Assembly: GCF_914271545.1 (NCBI RefSeq)
Contig: NZ_CAJZAH010000002.1
Location: 1-64,000 of the forward strand
From: Cupriavidus respiraculi
GTDB lineage: Bacteria > Pseudomonadota > Gammaproteobacteria > Burkholderiales > Burkholderiaceae
Direction: 5' to 3'
DNA length: 64,000 nt
This document shows, piece by piece, positions 39,845 to 48,497 of this stretch (position 1 is the first letter of the stretch; every line of letters begins with the position of its first letter). The notes below the pieces were generated by a model. It was not told where the DNA came from, searched no databases, and saw only the letters and a program-made list of their open reading frames with translations. The position numbers and the translations under genes were made by a program.

Positions 39845-42004
39845 TCAGAACCGGTGGTTCAGCGTCAGCTCGAAGCGCCGCCCCGGCCCATAGAACCATT
39901 GCGTGGCGGTGTAGTACGCCGTCGTGAAATACGCCTTGTCGAACACGTTGAAGCAGCGCGCGGTCAGCGTGGTGGCCTTGTCGACCTGCCAGCGCAGCGC
40001 CACGTCGGTGGTGGTGTACGAGGGCAGCACCAGCGTGTTGGCATTGTCGGCATAGCGCTTGCCGACATAGCGCACGCCGCCCATGGCCGTCCAGCCGGGC
40101 GTGAAACTCCAGCTCAGCCAGGCGTTGGCGAGCCGCTGCGCGACATTGGGCGGCACGTTGCCGTTGCGGGAGACCGGCACCGCCGGCGTGCCGCTGCTCT
40201 CGGTGAAGTCGTCGAAGCGCGCGCGCAGCACCGTGGCATTGGCCTCGATGCGCCAGTCGCGGGCGAAGTCCATCGCCAGCGAGCCTTCGATGCCGCGCGA
40301 GGACTGCTCGCCCACCTGCACGCGCAGGGCGGGGTTGGCCGCGTCGCGCGTAAGCAGGTCGCTCTTGCGGATCTGGTAGGCGGCCAGCGTCCATTCGCCC
40401 TTGCCCTCCCAGAACGCCTGCTTCACGCCGAGTTCGATCTGCTTGCCGCGCGCCATGCCGAACGCGCTGTTGGCGGGGCTGAGCATCAGCAGCCCGCTGA
40501 CGGGATCGGCCGCCTCGGCATACTGCCCGTAGAAGGCCAGGCCGGGATGCCACTGGTACACCGTGCCCAGGCGCCAGCCCACGTCGGAGAACGTCTTGTC
40601 GAACGCCGGCGTGCCGTTGACCAGGTCCTGGCGCTGCACGCGCGCGTGGTCGTAGCGCAGGCCGGCGATCACCGACCAGGCGGGCGTCAGTTCCAGCCGG
40701 TCCTCGACGAAGACGGCGTACTGGTCGGCCTCGTTGCGGTAGCGCGGAATGGTGGGAATCTCGCTCTGGAAGAGCCCCGGCACGGGGTCGAACGGATCGA
40801 CCGGTCCCGACGAACCGGTATAGGTGTTGTTGCTGTGCCGGAACGAACTGGTGTTGACGTCGAAGCCAACCGAGACGCGGTTCTTCATGCCGAACAGGGT
40901 GCCGCCGAACGCCGCATCGCCCGTAAAGCCGGTCTGTTTCTGGTCGTGGTGGATCTCGGTGTTGTCGGCGCGGTCGATCAGGCCGCTGGCGCCGTTGTAC
41001 TGGTAGCGCTCGGCGTTCTTCCAGTCCCGCTTGCTGCCGATGTGATAGAGCCGGCCGCGCACCGTGGTGTCGGCGTTGGGCGTCCACACGGCGTTCAGTT
41101 CGGTCCATTGGTCGCGATAGCGGATCACGCTGTCGGCCACGTTGTAGTTCTTCTCGCGCAGGGCCTCGAGCTGTTCGCCGTTGACGAGCGGCGTGCCGAA
41201 ATAGCGCATGGGCTTCTGGTGGCCGTAGGCATGGGAGAGGCGAATGCTCAGGTCGGACGTCGCTTCCCACTGCAGCGCGCCGGAGAAGGTCCCGTCGCGG
41301 AACTCTCCCCGGTCCACCCAGCCGTCCGAGCGGTTGCCGCTCACGTCGAGCCGGTACGAGAGTCGCTCGCCGATGGCGCCGCCGCTGCCCAGGCCCAGCC
41401 GATAGGTGTCGTCCGTGCCGATGGTGGCCTGCACCTCGTTCTGGATCGGGCCGCGCGTGGGCTTTTTCGGGATGACGTTGACCACGCCGCCGATGGCGCC
41501 GTCGCCATGGATCACCGAGGCCGGGCCGCGCAGCACCTCGATGCGGTCCACCGACCAGGTATCGAACGGAAAGGTCACCCCCACGCCGCCGTACTGGCGC
41601 ATGCCGTCGTAGAGCCGCATGACGGAGGTGCTGTCGGTAAAGCCGCGCGCGGAGAGCGAACTGCCCCCATTGCCGGGATGGCCCATGGCGCTGATGCCGC
41701 CGGCGCGCGTGATGGCGTCGATCACGCTGCTGTCGCCGCGCTCGTCCAGTTGCTCGCGGGTGATGACGTCGATGCTGGCGGGGGTCTCCAGCGGCGTGAG
41801 GCCGAGGTTGGAACCGGTGGCAGCCGGCGACTCCAGCGGCGAGGCGGCTTCGGCCTTGACCACCACCGTGGGCAGCGCGGTGGCTTCGGACTGCGCATGG
41901 GCGGGCACGGCCGGCAGGATCGAAAGGAGCAGGCTCAGCGAGCCGGTGGCGGTGCGTACGCCCGCAAGCGGGCGCACGGCGGAATCTGGGATATGGGCAG
42001 GCAT
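39845..42004 (-). CDS. TonB-dependent siderophore/metal receptor 1
   Basis: A 719-residue outer-membrane receptor. Residues 1-38 form a signal (cleavage after PAHAQ). The plug domain follows with TPASIDVITREQLDERG, SSLSARGFTDST, DRIEVLRGPASVIHGDGAIGG (TonB-receptor siderophore type), then the beta barrel ending in LTLNHRF with the terminal aromatic Phe. There is no extra N-terminal signalling domain. A hairpin lies in the leader (42051-42078) and a His-rich DUF2946 gene precedes it, so the metal may be copper or iron. No Fur box is visible upstream. Confidence 0.9.
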   Translation of the reverse strand: MPAHIPDSAVRPLAGVRTATGSLSLLLSILPAVPAHAQSEATALPTVVVKAEAASPLESPAATGSNLGLTPLETPASIDVITREQLDERGDSSVIDAITRAGGISAMGHPGNGGSSLSARGFTDSTSVMRLYDGMRQYGGVGVTFPFDTWSVDRIEVLRGPASVIHGDGAIGGVVNVIPKKPTRGPIQNEVQATIGTDDTYRLGLGSGGAIGERLSYRLDVSGNRSDGWVDRGEFRDGTFSGALQWEATSDLSIRLSHAYGHQKPMRYFGTPLVNGEQLEALREKNYNVADSVIRYRDQWTELNAVWTPNADTTVRGRLYHIGSKRDWKNAERYQYNGASGLIDRADNTEIHHDQKQTGFTGDAAFGGTLFGMKNRVSVGFDVNTSSFRHSNNTYTGSSGPVDPFDPVPGLFQSEIPTIPRYRNEADQYAVFVEDRLELTPAWSVIAGLRYDHARVQRQDLVNGTPAFDKTFSDVGWRLGTVYQWHPGLAFYGQYAEAADPVSGLLMLSPANSAFGMARGKQIELGVKQAFWEGKGEWTLAAYQIRKSDLLTRDAANPALRVQVGEQSSRGIEGSLAMDFARDWRIEANATVLRARFDDFTESSGTPAVPVSRNGNVPPNVAQRLANAWLSWSFTPGWTAMGGVRYVGKRYADNANTLVLPSYTTTDVALRWQVDKATTLTARCFNVFDKAYFTTAYYTATQWFYGPGRRFELTLNHRF

Positions 42005-42050
42005 GGCACGTTGTTCTTCTTCGTTGCCGGCGCGGCGTCGCGCGATGCCG

Positions 42051-42078
42051 GCGCACCGCCTCGAACAAGGCGGTGCGC
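42051..42078 (-). other. Strong hairpin in the leader of receptor 1
   Basis: An 11-bp perfect stem (GCGCACCGCCT / AGGCGGTGCGC) with a 6-nt loop, 47 nt before the receptor start. No U-tract follows leftward, so it is either an attenuating leader structure or a Rho-type end for the upstream gene. Confidence 0.5.
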
Positions 42079-42221
42079 GCTGGCACCGAACGACGGCATG
42101 GCCGCGGAGCACGCGCGCGGGCGCGGCGCTCGATGGCGGCGTTCTGCTACCGGTTGGAAATGCCGCGATCCGCCGGAACGGCCCCGGGGGCACGGTCGCG
42201 GCTGGCGGGCTCGAAGGCGAC

Positions 42222-42659
42222 TCAGGCCGCCTGCGGAGGGGCGCGCGGCTGCGACGTGGCCCAGGTGAACAGGGTCCGCGGCGCGCGCAGGAAGAGGTAG
42301 GGAAGAGTGGTGGCCGTGGCCGGCGCGAGGCCGGCTTCGGTGGAGACGTCGCGCGGGGGCGCGCCGGTGAGGAAACACAGCAGGCAATGGCCGCCGTTGG
42401 CCTCGTGGCCTTCGTGGGCATCGCCGCCGGCCTGGCCGTCGTCACCGGCATGAGCTGCATGGTCGGCATGCTCGCCGTGCATCGCGTGGTCCGCGCCCGT
42501 CAGCTCGATCATGCGGGGACCGTCGGCGCTGCACAGATGCACCCAGATCGCGGGCAGGCGCCTGGCCTCGAACGCATGGGCGACCGACGGCGCGAGCGTC
42601 GCGAAGACGAACGCGGCCAGTGCGATCCAGGCTGTGAAACAGCGCGCTATGCGGTTCAT
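42222..42659 (-). CDS. DUF2946 family His-rich exported protein
   Basis: A 145-residue protein with an N-terminal signal/anchor (FTAWIALAAFVFATLAPSVAHA). It has the DUF2946 pattern: CSADGP near residue 45 and HCLLCFLTG near 100. Between them is a His/Asp-rich stretch (HAMHGEHADHAAHAGDD and HEGHE), a probable metal-binding loop. The family commonly accompanies copper- and iron-related TonB receptors, and I infer a periplasmic metal-binding accessory role. The start at 42659 was preferred over 42725 because it directly precedes the hydrophobic segment. Confidence 0.78.
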   Translation of the reverse strand: MNRIARCFTAWIALAAFVFATLAPSVAHAFEARRLPAIWVHLCSADGPRMIELTGADHAMHGEHADHAAHAGDDGQAGGDAHEGHEANGGHCLLCFLTGAPPRDVSTEAGLAPATATTLPYLFLRAPRTLFTWATSQPRAPPQAA

Positions 42660-42970
42660 GTCGACGGGGCTCGTCGCGGCTTCCGATTTTAGGTTTCTGT
42701 CCGATTCTATCATCGGCGAACGCAAGCGATGCCTGATCGAGGGCGGATTCAGGGTTGCGCATTGATTGGGCGTTCACCCTCACCCCCGGCCCCTCTCCCG
42801 CTGGCGGGAGAGGGGAGCAAACCGCGGGCCATTTGAAGTACCGCCGGTGTTCTCCCTCTCCCGCTCGCGGAAGAGGGCCGCGGTGAGGGTGACCGCCTGC
42901 AACAGCGCCGGCGTCGCAAGCCCAAGAAAGCCAACCCAACCTTCCACATGCCCCAGCGCCAAGCCGGGCG
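42660..42970. other. Intergenic region with REP pair
   Basis: About 310 nt between the DUF2946 start and the end of the DUF3325 gene. It holds the inverted REP-like pair (42774-42892) and, at 42680-42720, an AT-richer part that may contain the DUF2946 promoter (leftward TAGAAT near 42710). No gene. Confidence 0.5.
42774..42892. repeat. BIME-like pair of REP elements in inverted orientation
   Basis: The left unit begins TCACCCTCACC and continues into a 12-bp hairpin (42790-42801 with 42804-42815). The right unit is its reverse: a hairpin at 42854-42877 (one mismatch) followed by GGTGAGGGTGA ending at 42892. The two thus face each other across about 40 nt. The hairpin core is shared with 26463-26488. 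The arrangement is that of a bacterial interspersed mosaic element. Confidence 0.75.
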
Positions 42971-43255
42971 CTACCGCCGTTCCCCGCGCCGCTCGCGCAC
43001 GATCAGCGCCGCATGGACGAGGCCCGCGGCGACGCTGGTCTGGCCGCTGTAGTGCACCAGCCCCAGCGCCCAGCCCTGGTGCGCGACGGCGATCCACAGG
43101 GCCAGCAGCAGGCCGGCCCAGCCTGCCGCGCGCAGCGCGCGGATCAGCGCCGGGGACACCGGGCCGGCGAAGAAGACCGTCCGGTGGCGCTCGGTGGCGG
43201 CGGCCAGCGCGCCGAAGGCGAAGACGCAGACCAGCAAAGCCGTAACGTTGTTCAT
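42971..43255 (-). CDS. DUF3325 family membrane protein
   Basis: A 94-residue protein with about three hydrophobic helices (LLVCVFAFGALAAATERHR, AAGWAGLLLALWIAV, VHYSGQTSVAAGLVHA), matching DUF3325. It is regularly the last gene of iron-uptake operons with DUF3649 and PepSY proteins (family knowledge). Function unknown. It overlaps the PepSY gene by 4 nt and closes the seven-gene iron operon. Confidence 0.8.
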   Translation of the reverse strand: MNNVTALLVCVFAFGALAAATERHRTVFFAGPVSPALIRALRAAGWAGLLLALWIAVAHQGWALGLVHYSGQTSVAAGLVHAALIVRERRGERR

Positions 43256-44883
43256 GCCCGGTCCCCCCCAAGCCCGGGCGCCGTGGCCGTGCGCGCAGCC
43301 GGTGCCCTGCGTGCGGGCGCGACCTGCGGCCGGTGGCGCGCCACCCGTATCGCCAGCACGGCGTGCAGGGCGGCGAAGGCCCACATCATCAGGTCGAAGC
43401 CGACATAGACCCAGTCGCCTTCCGACAGGCTGCGCCACAGCGGGCGCTGCGTCGTGAAGGCGTTGAGCACCGGCAGCAGGGCCAGCAGGCCGGCGCCCAG
43501 CCACAGCAGCTCCATCCACGCCCGCTTCGCCGGCCGGGAAAGCGCGTACAGCAGGGTGGCGGCCCACACGATGAAGAAGAGGTGGATCTCCCAGTTGCCG
43601 CGCCCGGCGAGGCCCGCGGGCAGCAGCCGGTTGGCCCACAGCATCGCGGCCATGGCGACCGACAGGCCGGCGATGCTGGCGATGTTCAGCCGCTCGACGA
43701 TACGAAAGCCCACGTGCGGCCGCTGCGGGTCCGGCAGCTTCGTGCGCCGCTTGACGGTCCACATCACCAGCCCGGTGCCGACCATCGCGGTGCCGGCAAG
43801 GCTGACGATGAAGTAGAGCCAGCGCAGTTGCAGATCGCTGAAGCGGCCCAGGTGCAGGGCATACATGACGCCGCGCACCTCGGCGGCGGCGCCGACCGAA
43901 TCGCGCACCTCGAGCAGTTCGCCGGTGGTGCCGCTGAACAGCAGGTATTGCGGGCTCATCGACACGCGCGCCAGCTCGCCACGCAGCACCACCACGCGGG
44001 CCGCGGCGTCGCCCGGCTGGGTGATGGTCACGCGGGCGATATTGTCCTGGCCCCAGCGCGCCTGCGCCTGGCGCACCATCGCGTCGACCGGGGCCAGCGC
44101 CACCTTGTCGCCGGTGGGCTTGCCCGGCGGCAGGAAGGCATTGAGCTGCGCCGTCATCTGCTGGCGCTCGGCCGGCGTGCGGAAGGCCGCCTGTTCGCCC
44201 CAGGGCATGTACATGGCCATCAGCGTGACCAGCCCGGTGTAGGTGATCATCAGGTGAAAGGGCAGCCCGAACACGGAGAGCGCGTTATGCGCGTCGAGCC
44301 ATGAGCGCTGCCCCTTGCCCCAGCGGAAGGTAAAGAAGTCCGTGAAGATCTTCTTGTGCGTGATGACGCCGCTGACGATGGCCACGAGCATGAACATGGC
44401 GCACAGGCCGGCCAGCCAGCGTCCCCACAGCGCGGGCAGGTAGTGGAACTGGAAATGGAAGCGGTAGAAGAAGTCGCCGCCCTGCGTCTCGCGCGCGGTG
44501 ACCTCGCGGCCGGTGGCCGGATCGAAGGTGCCTTCCCTGAACGCGCGCGCGCCGGGCTTGGGCCCCGGGACGCGCCAGAAGGCGCTGACCACGTTGCTGC
44601 GCTCGGTGGGCAGCTGCATGCTCCACTGCGGGCTGCCGGCGGCCAGCGTGCCCAGCGTGGCGGTGACGCGCTGCGCCACCGCGGCGGGATCGGGCACCGC
44701 CTTCTGATGCGCCAGCTCCGGGCGCATCCACTGCGACATCTCGTCCTTGAAGTAGCTGACCGTGCCGGTCAGGAACATCGCATACAGCAGCCAGCCTGTC
44801 AGCAGGCCGGCCCACGTGTGCAGGTCCGACATGGTCTGGCGGATGCCGCGCGCCTTGTCGACGGTATCGGCGGCGGCCTTCAT
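43252..44883 (-). CDS. PepSY-TM domain membrane protein 2 (siderophore reductase-like)
   Basis: A 543-residue inner-membrane protein with a PepSY-associated helix at the start (SDLHTWAGLLTGWLLYAMFLTG), helices near 205, 250, 390 and three or four more at the C-terminus. Histidines at membrane ends (RFHFQFHYLPALWG, WLDAHNALSVFGLPFHLMITYTG, ALHLGRFSD) could bind heme. Relatives take part in ferric-siderophore reduction during iron release. The start overlaps the DUF3649 stop by 4 nt, and the stop overlaps the DUF3325 start by 4 nt. Confidence 0.85.
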   Translation of the reverse strand: MKAAADTVDKARGIRQTMSDLHTWAGLLTGWLLYAMFLTGTVSYFKDEMSQWMRPELAHQKAVPDPAAVAQRVTATLGTLAAGSPQWSMQLPTERSNVVSAFWRVPGPKPGARAFREGTFDPATGREVTARETQGGDFFYRFHFQFHYLPALWGRWLAGLCAMFMLVAIVSGVITHKKIFTDFFTFRWGKGQRSWLDAHNALSVFGLPFHLMITYTGLVTLMAMYMPWGEQAAFRTPAERQQMTAQLNAFLPPGKPTGDKVALAPVDAMVRQAQARWGQDNIARVTITQPGDAAARVVVLRGELARVSMSPQYLLFSGTTGELLEVRDSVGAAAEVRGVMYALHLGRFSDLQLRWLYFIVSLAGTAMVGTGLVMWTVKRRTKLPDPQRPHVGFRIVERLNIASIAGLSVAMAAMLWANRLLPAGLAGRGNWEIHLFFIVWAATLLYALSRPAKRAWMELLWLGAGLLALLPVLNAFTTQRPLWRSLSEGDWVYVGFDLMMWAFAALHAVLAIRVARHRPQVAPARRAPAARTATAPGLGGDRA

Positions 44884-45179
44884 GCGGCCCTCCCGAGCGC
44901 CCCGGCGTACCACGCGGCCAGCACCAGCGGGGCGGCCGCGATCGCGAGACCCGCCCACGCACGCCGCGCACTGCGCACCGCAAAGACCCACACCACCGCG
45001 CCGGCATAGACCGCAAAGCTGGCCAGCATGCCGGTCAGCACGGCCTGCGGCCGGCTGATCGGCAGCGCGAGCGCCGCCAGGCTTGCCAGCGCGGCCAGCG
45101 CATAGCCGCCTAGGACGGCGGCCACGATGCGCGAGAGCAGGGCGCCGACCTTCGCGATCGGCGCCAGGGCCAGCGCCAT
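44880..45179 (-). CDS. DUF3649 family membrane protein
   Basis: A 99-residue protein with three predicted helices, starting MALALAPIAKVGALLSRIVAA; it matches DUF3649, annotated as iron-transport associated. Its ATG directly abuts the stop of the DUF4198 gene and its stop overlaps the PepSY start by 4 nt. Likely a small subunit of the PepSY complex (inference). Confidence 0.82.
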   Translation of the reverse strand: MALALAPIAKVGALLSRIVAAVLGGYALAALASLAALALPISRPQAVLTGMLASFAVYAGAVVWVFAVRSARRAWAGLAIAAAPLVLAAWYAGALGRAA

Positions 45180-45944
45180 TTACTTCTTCGCCATGTCGCC
45201 CGACTCGGGCGCCGCCGCCGGGATCGGCTCGACGCCGTCCGCCTTGACGTACGACAGCGTGGTCACGTAGGCCACGGCCTGGTAGCGTTCGGCGCCGTTG
45301 GCGCCCCGGCGCTCGCCCGGGGTGCTGTCGTTGTGGCTGGCTTCCGCCACGTAGGGGCCTTTCCACGGCATGTCGAACGACACCTTGCCTTCGGCGTCGG
45401 TCTGCTTTTCCTTGGCCCAGCCCGACTGCGTGACCAGCGCGACCTTGGTCTTGGGCAGCGGCTTGCCGCGGAAGAACAGCTGGAACTCGCCGGGCTTGCC
45501 GGCCGGCACCAGGTCCAGCGCGAGCTTGGGGGCCTGCGGCGCGAAGTCCGTGACCATGCGGGCGGTCGGGTAGTACCAGTGCATCTGCTCCTCGCCGGCC
45601 TTCTTGACCTTGTAGAGGGGGTACTTGCCGGCCTCGGCCACCACGGCCTCGCCCTGCGCGGGCTTGAACGGCAGCGTGAAACCGTTGGCGGTCTTGACAC
45701 CGTCGGCCGCCTTCTCGCCCTTGGCCGAGATCAGCGTGGCGGTGGTCGCGCCGAGCTTGTCCAGCGTGCCGGGCGACGCCTCGCGCAGGTTCTCGCCGAA
45801 CTCGCCGAAGCGGATCGTGGCGTTCTGGCCGGCCGGCTGTTCCAGCCAGATCTGATGCGCCTGCGCGGCGGACGCGAAGGCGAGCAGGGCGAAGGCGATG
45901 GGGGTGGACTTGGTCATGTTCTTCATGTTCTTCATGTTGTTCAT
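45180..45944 (-). CDS. DUF4198 family periplasmic protein
   Basis: A 254-residue exported protein: signal TPIAFALLAFASAAQA, then HQIWLEQPAGQNATIRFGEFGENLRE, the DUF4198 hallmark opening at the mature N-terminus, and a later carbohydrate/metal-associated beta-rich domain (FQLFFRGKPLPKTKVALVT). The first His of the mature protein (HQIW) could bind metal. The N-terminus contains a 9-bp repeat giving MNN-MKN-MKN-MTK, so four in-frame ATG codons compete; GAGG before the first favours 45944. It follows the receptor gene closely. Confidence 0.82.
   Translation of the reverse strand: MNNMKNMKNMTKSTPIAFALLAFASAAQAHQIWLEQPAGQNATIRFGEFGENLREASPGTLDKLGATTATLISAKGEKAADGVKTANGFTLPFKPAQGEAVVAEAGKYPLYKVKKAGEEQMHWYYPTARMVTDFAPQAPKLALDLVPAGKPGEFQLFFRGKPLPKTKVALVTQSGWAKEKQTDAEGKVSFDMPWKGPYVAEASHNDSTPGERRGANGAERYQAVAYVTTLSYVKADGVEPIPAAAPESGDMAKK
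45915..45944. repeat. 9-bp tandem repeat at the start of DUF4198 gene
   Basis: Three 9-base units (CATGTTCTT twice, then CATGTTGTT) and a final CAT. Read leftward they give successive ATG-Asn/Lys units, so each copy supplies another possible start. Slippage by one unit would keep the frame. Confidence 0.85.
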
Positions 45945-45955
45945 TGGTTCGGGCC

Positions 45956-48385
45956 TCAGAAGTCGATTTGCGCCGACAGCAGCAGCGTGCGGGGGGCCGC
46001 GACGGTGACATAGGTTCCGCTGACCAGCCAGTAGTCCTTGTTGAACAGGTTCAGGACATTCGCTCGGAACACCACCGACTTGCCGCCGATCTCGGTGCGG
46101 TAACGGGCGCCGACATCATAGCGGGTGTAGCTCGGCACGCTCAGCGTGTTGGCGGCGTTGAAGGGCATCGACGATGTGTTCAGCACACGGCCGGACAGGC
46201 TCAGGCCGGGCACCCACGGCATGTCCCAGTCCACGCCGAGGTTGAAGGCGTGCCTTGGCACCCCGTTCGCGTCCTTGCCGTTGTTGACGCCGCCGGCGGT
46301 ATTGGTGAGCGTGGCGTCGTAGAACGTCGCGCTGGCCATCAGGCGCAGGCCGCGCATGACTTCGCCATAGGCCGACAGTTCCAGCCCGCGGTTGCGCTGC
46401 TCGCCGTCGAAGCTGTAGATGTTGGAGATGGGGTCCGTCACCGCGCTCGGGCGCTCGATCTGGAACACCGAGATGCCGGTGGTGATGCGGCTCCAGTCCA
46501 CCTTGACGCCTGCCTCGTACTGCTTGGACTTGTACGGCGCGAACACCGTGCCTGCGTTGGCGGTGCCGACCGGCGCGACGCCACCGCGGGTCAGGCCCGA
46601 GGTGAAATTGCCGTACACCGACACATTGGACACCGGCTTGATCACGATGCCAGCCAGCGGCGAGACCGCGCTCTCGTCATAGCTGTCCAGGCGCGCGCCC
46701 GTGGTGGTCGAGAAGTTCTCCAGCGCCACGCGCTGATGGCGCAGGCCGCCTGTGAGCAGGATGCGATCGTCGAGGAACGACAGCGTATCGGTGACCGCGA
46801 AGCTGGTCAGTTCCGTGTCGGACGCCTTCTTCGCGTCGGTGCGCGGCGCGGTGATCGGCGGCAGCGGCGCGGGGTTGTAGATGCTGGAGGGCACCGATCC
46901 GGCCCCCGGGATATAGGCGTTGCCCGCCTCCTGTTCCAGCCGGGTGGCGGTCATGGTCAGCGTGTGGCCGACCGGGCCGGTGGAGAAGCGCGCGCGTGCG
47001 CCGACTTCGGCGGTCTTGGTCTCGCTGTACGAGTCGTACCACGAGTTGGTCAGCGTGAAGTTGCCCAGTGCGTCCGCGCGGCCGCCGGGGAAGGTCTGGT
47101 AGGCCGAGCCGTCGCGATAGCCGGCGGCGCCCCAGACCGTCAGGTTGGGCGTGAAGTCGTACTCCAGTCGCGACATCACGGCCGTGTCGTGCAGGTTCAG
47201 CTCGGTGCCGGGGAAGAAATTGCGATGGCCGGACGGCGGCTCGGGCAGCGAGCGCACGTTGGCCAGGAAGCCGATCTGCGGGCGGAAGTTGTCGATATCC
47301 TCGTGCTGCGTATACGCATCGAGCGACCAGCGCAGCTTGCTGCCGCGATAGTCCAGGCCGAGGGCGCCCACGCCCTGCTGCACCTTGCCGTCGTCGATGG
47401 TGGTGTCGCCGCTCTTGTACGCGCCGTTGACGCGCACGCCCCATTCCTTGTTCTCGCCGAAGCGGCGGCCGACGTCGGCCTGCATGCCGAGGACCGACTT
47501 GCTCTCGTAGGTGCCGGTCAGGCGAGTCAGCGGCTCGTCGCCCGCGCGCTTGGTCACGACGTTGATGGCGCCGCCGATGCTGCCGTTGGGGCCGATGCCG
47601 TACATCAGCGTGCCCGGACCCTTCAGAACTTCGACGCGCTCCATCATGATCGCGGGCATCCGGCTGGACGAAGCCATGCCGTACAGGCCGTTCAGGCCGA
47701 CGTCCCCGCTCGCCACGGTAAAGCCGCGAATCTGGAAGTCCTCGCCGAAGCCCCCGGTCGACGTCAGCGTGCGCACCGACGCTTCGTTGATCACCACGTC
47801 GGCCAGCGTGCGGGCCTGGGTGTCCTCCAGCATGGCCGCGGTGTAGTTGGTGGTGCTGAACGGCACGTCCATCACGTTCGCCGAACCCAGGATGCCCAGG
47901 CCGCCGCCGCGGGCCACCTGGCCGCCGGCGTAAGGCGCGGGCAGGCCGTCGCTGGCCGAGGCGGTGACCGTGGCGACGGGCAGCGTCGTCACGTCGCCGG
48001 CCACCGGCACCGGCGCGGCGTTGACCAGATAGGTACCGTTGGACTGCTGGACGGCCACCAGGCCGCTGTTGCCCAGCAGCGCATCGAGTCCGCCGCGGGG
48101 CGTGTAGTTGCCCTTCAGGCCGGCGCTGCTGCGGCCGGCGGTCACTTCCGGCTTGAACGACAGCATGATGCCGGCCTCGCGGCCGAACCGGCTCAGCGCG
48201 TCTTCGAGCGTGCCGGCGGGAATGTCGTAGGCGCGCACGGTCTGGGCCTGCGCATGCGCCGCGGCCGGCACGAGCACCGGGGCGAGGGCCACGGCCCCCA
48301 TGGCGATATGCCGCGCCGCGCTGGCAAGCAGTTTCCGTCGAAAAATGGTGTTTGGCTGGCGCTGGCGCGCCGGGACGTGACCCAT
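45956..48385 (-). CDS. TonB-dependent siderophore receptor 2 with N-terminal signalling domain
   Basis: An 809-residue outer-membrane receptor. After an extended signal region (cleavage near AAAHAQA, residue 47), residues about 48-125 are an STN/secretin-like signalling domain (YDIPAGTLEDALSRFGREAG, then LDALLGNSGLVAVQQ). Then come the plug (EDFQIRGFTVASGD, MERVEVLKGPGTLMYG) and the barrel, closing with LLLSAQIDF and a terminal Phe. Signalling domains talk to a FecR anti-sigma factor, and FecR/FecI are directly upstream, so ligand binding should induce this operon. The start at 48385 fits the signal peptide better than the longer frame. Confidence 0.93.
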   Translation of the reverse strand: MGHVPARQRQPNTIFRRKLLASAARHIAMGAVALAPVLVPAAAHAQAQTVRAYDIPAGTLEDALSRFGREAGIMLSFKPEVTAGRSSAGLKGNYTPRGGLDALLGNSGLVAVQQSNGTYLVNAAPVPVAGDVTTLPVATVTASASDGLPAPYAGGQVARGGGLGILGSANVMDVPFSTTNYTAAMLEDTQARTLADVVINEASVRTLTSTGGFGEDFQIRGFTVASGDVGLNGLYGMASSSRMPAIMMERVEVLKGPGTLMYGIGPNGSIGGAINVVTKRAGDEPLTRLTGTYESKSVLGMQADVGRRFGENKEWGVRVNGAYKSGDTTIDDGKVQQGVGALGLDYRGSKLRWSLDAYTQHEDIDNFRPQIGFLANVRSLPEPPSGHRNFFPGTELNLHDTAVMSRLEYDFTPNLTVWGAAGYRDGSAYQTFPGGRADALGNFTLTNSWYDSYSETKTAEVGARARFSTGPVGHTLTMTATRLEQEAGNAYIPGAGSVPSSIYNPAPLPPITAPRTDAKKASDTELTSFAVTDTLSFLDDRILLTGGLRHQRVALENFSTTTGARLDSYDESAVSPLAGIVIKPVSNVSVYGNFTSGLTRGGVAPVGTANAGTVFAPYKSKQYEAGVKVDWSRITTGISVFQIERPSAVTDPISNIYSFDGEQRNRGLELSAYGEVMRGLRLMASATFYDATLTNTAGGVNNGKDANGVPRHAFNLGVDWDMPWVPGLSLSGRVLNTSSMPFNAANTLSVPSYTRYDVGARYRTEIGGKSVVFRANVLNLFNKDYWLVSGTYVTVAAPRTLLLSAQIDF

Positions 48386-48497
48386 GATCTGCCTTTGATT
48401 GGAAATGAAATAGGAACGCTCACACTCCATGACCCGCGAGAATCGAAAACGGATCAGCGTTCGGCAGATTTTTTTGAAGGGGAAGTCATGCGGGGGC

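Noticed and set aside
42660-42970. Insertion-sequence end suggested by inverted repeats
   Set aside because: The repeats are REP-like hairpins facing each other over about 120 nt, with no transposase or target-site duplication.
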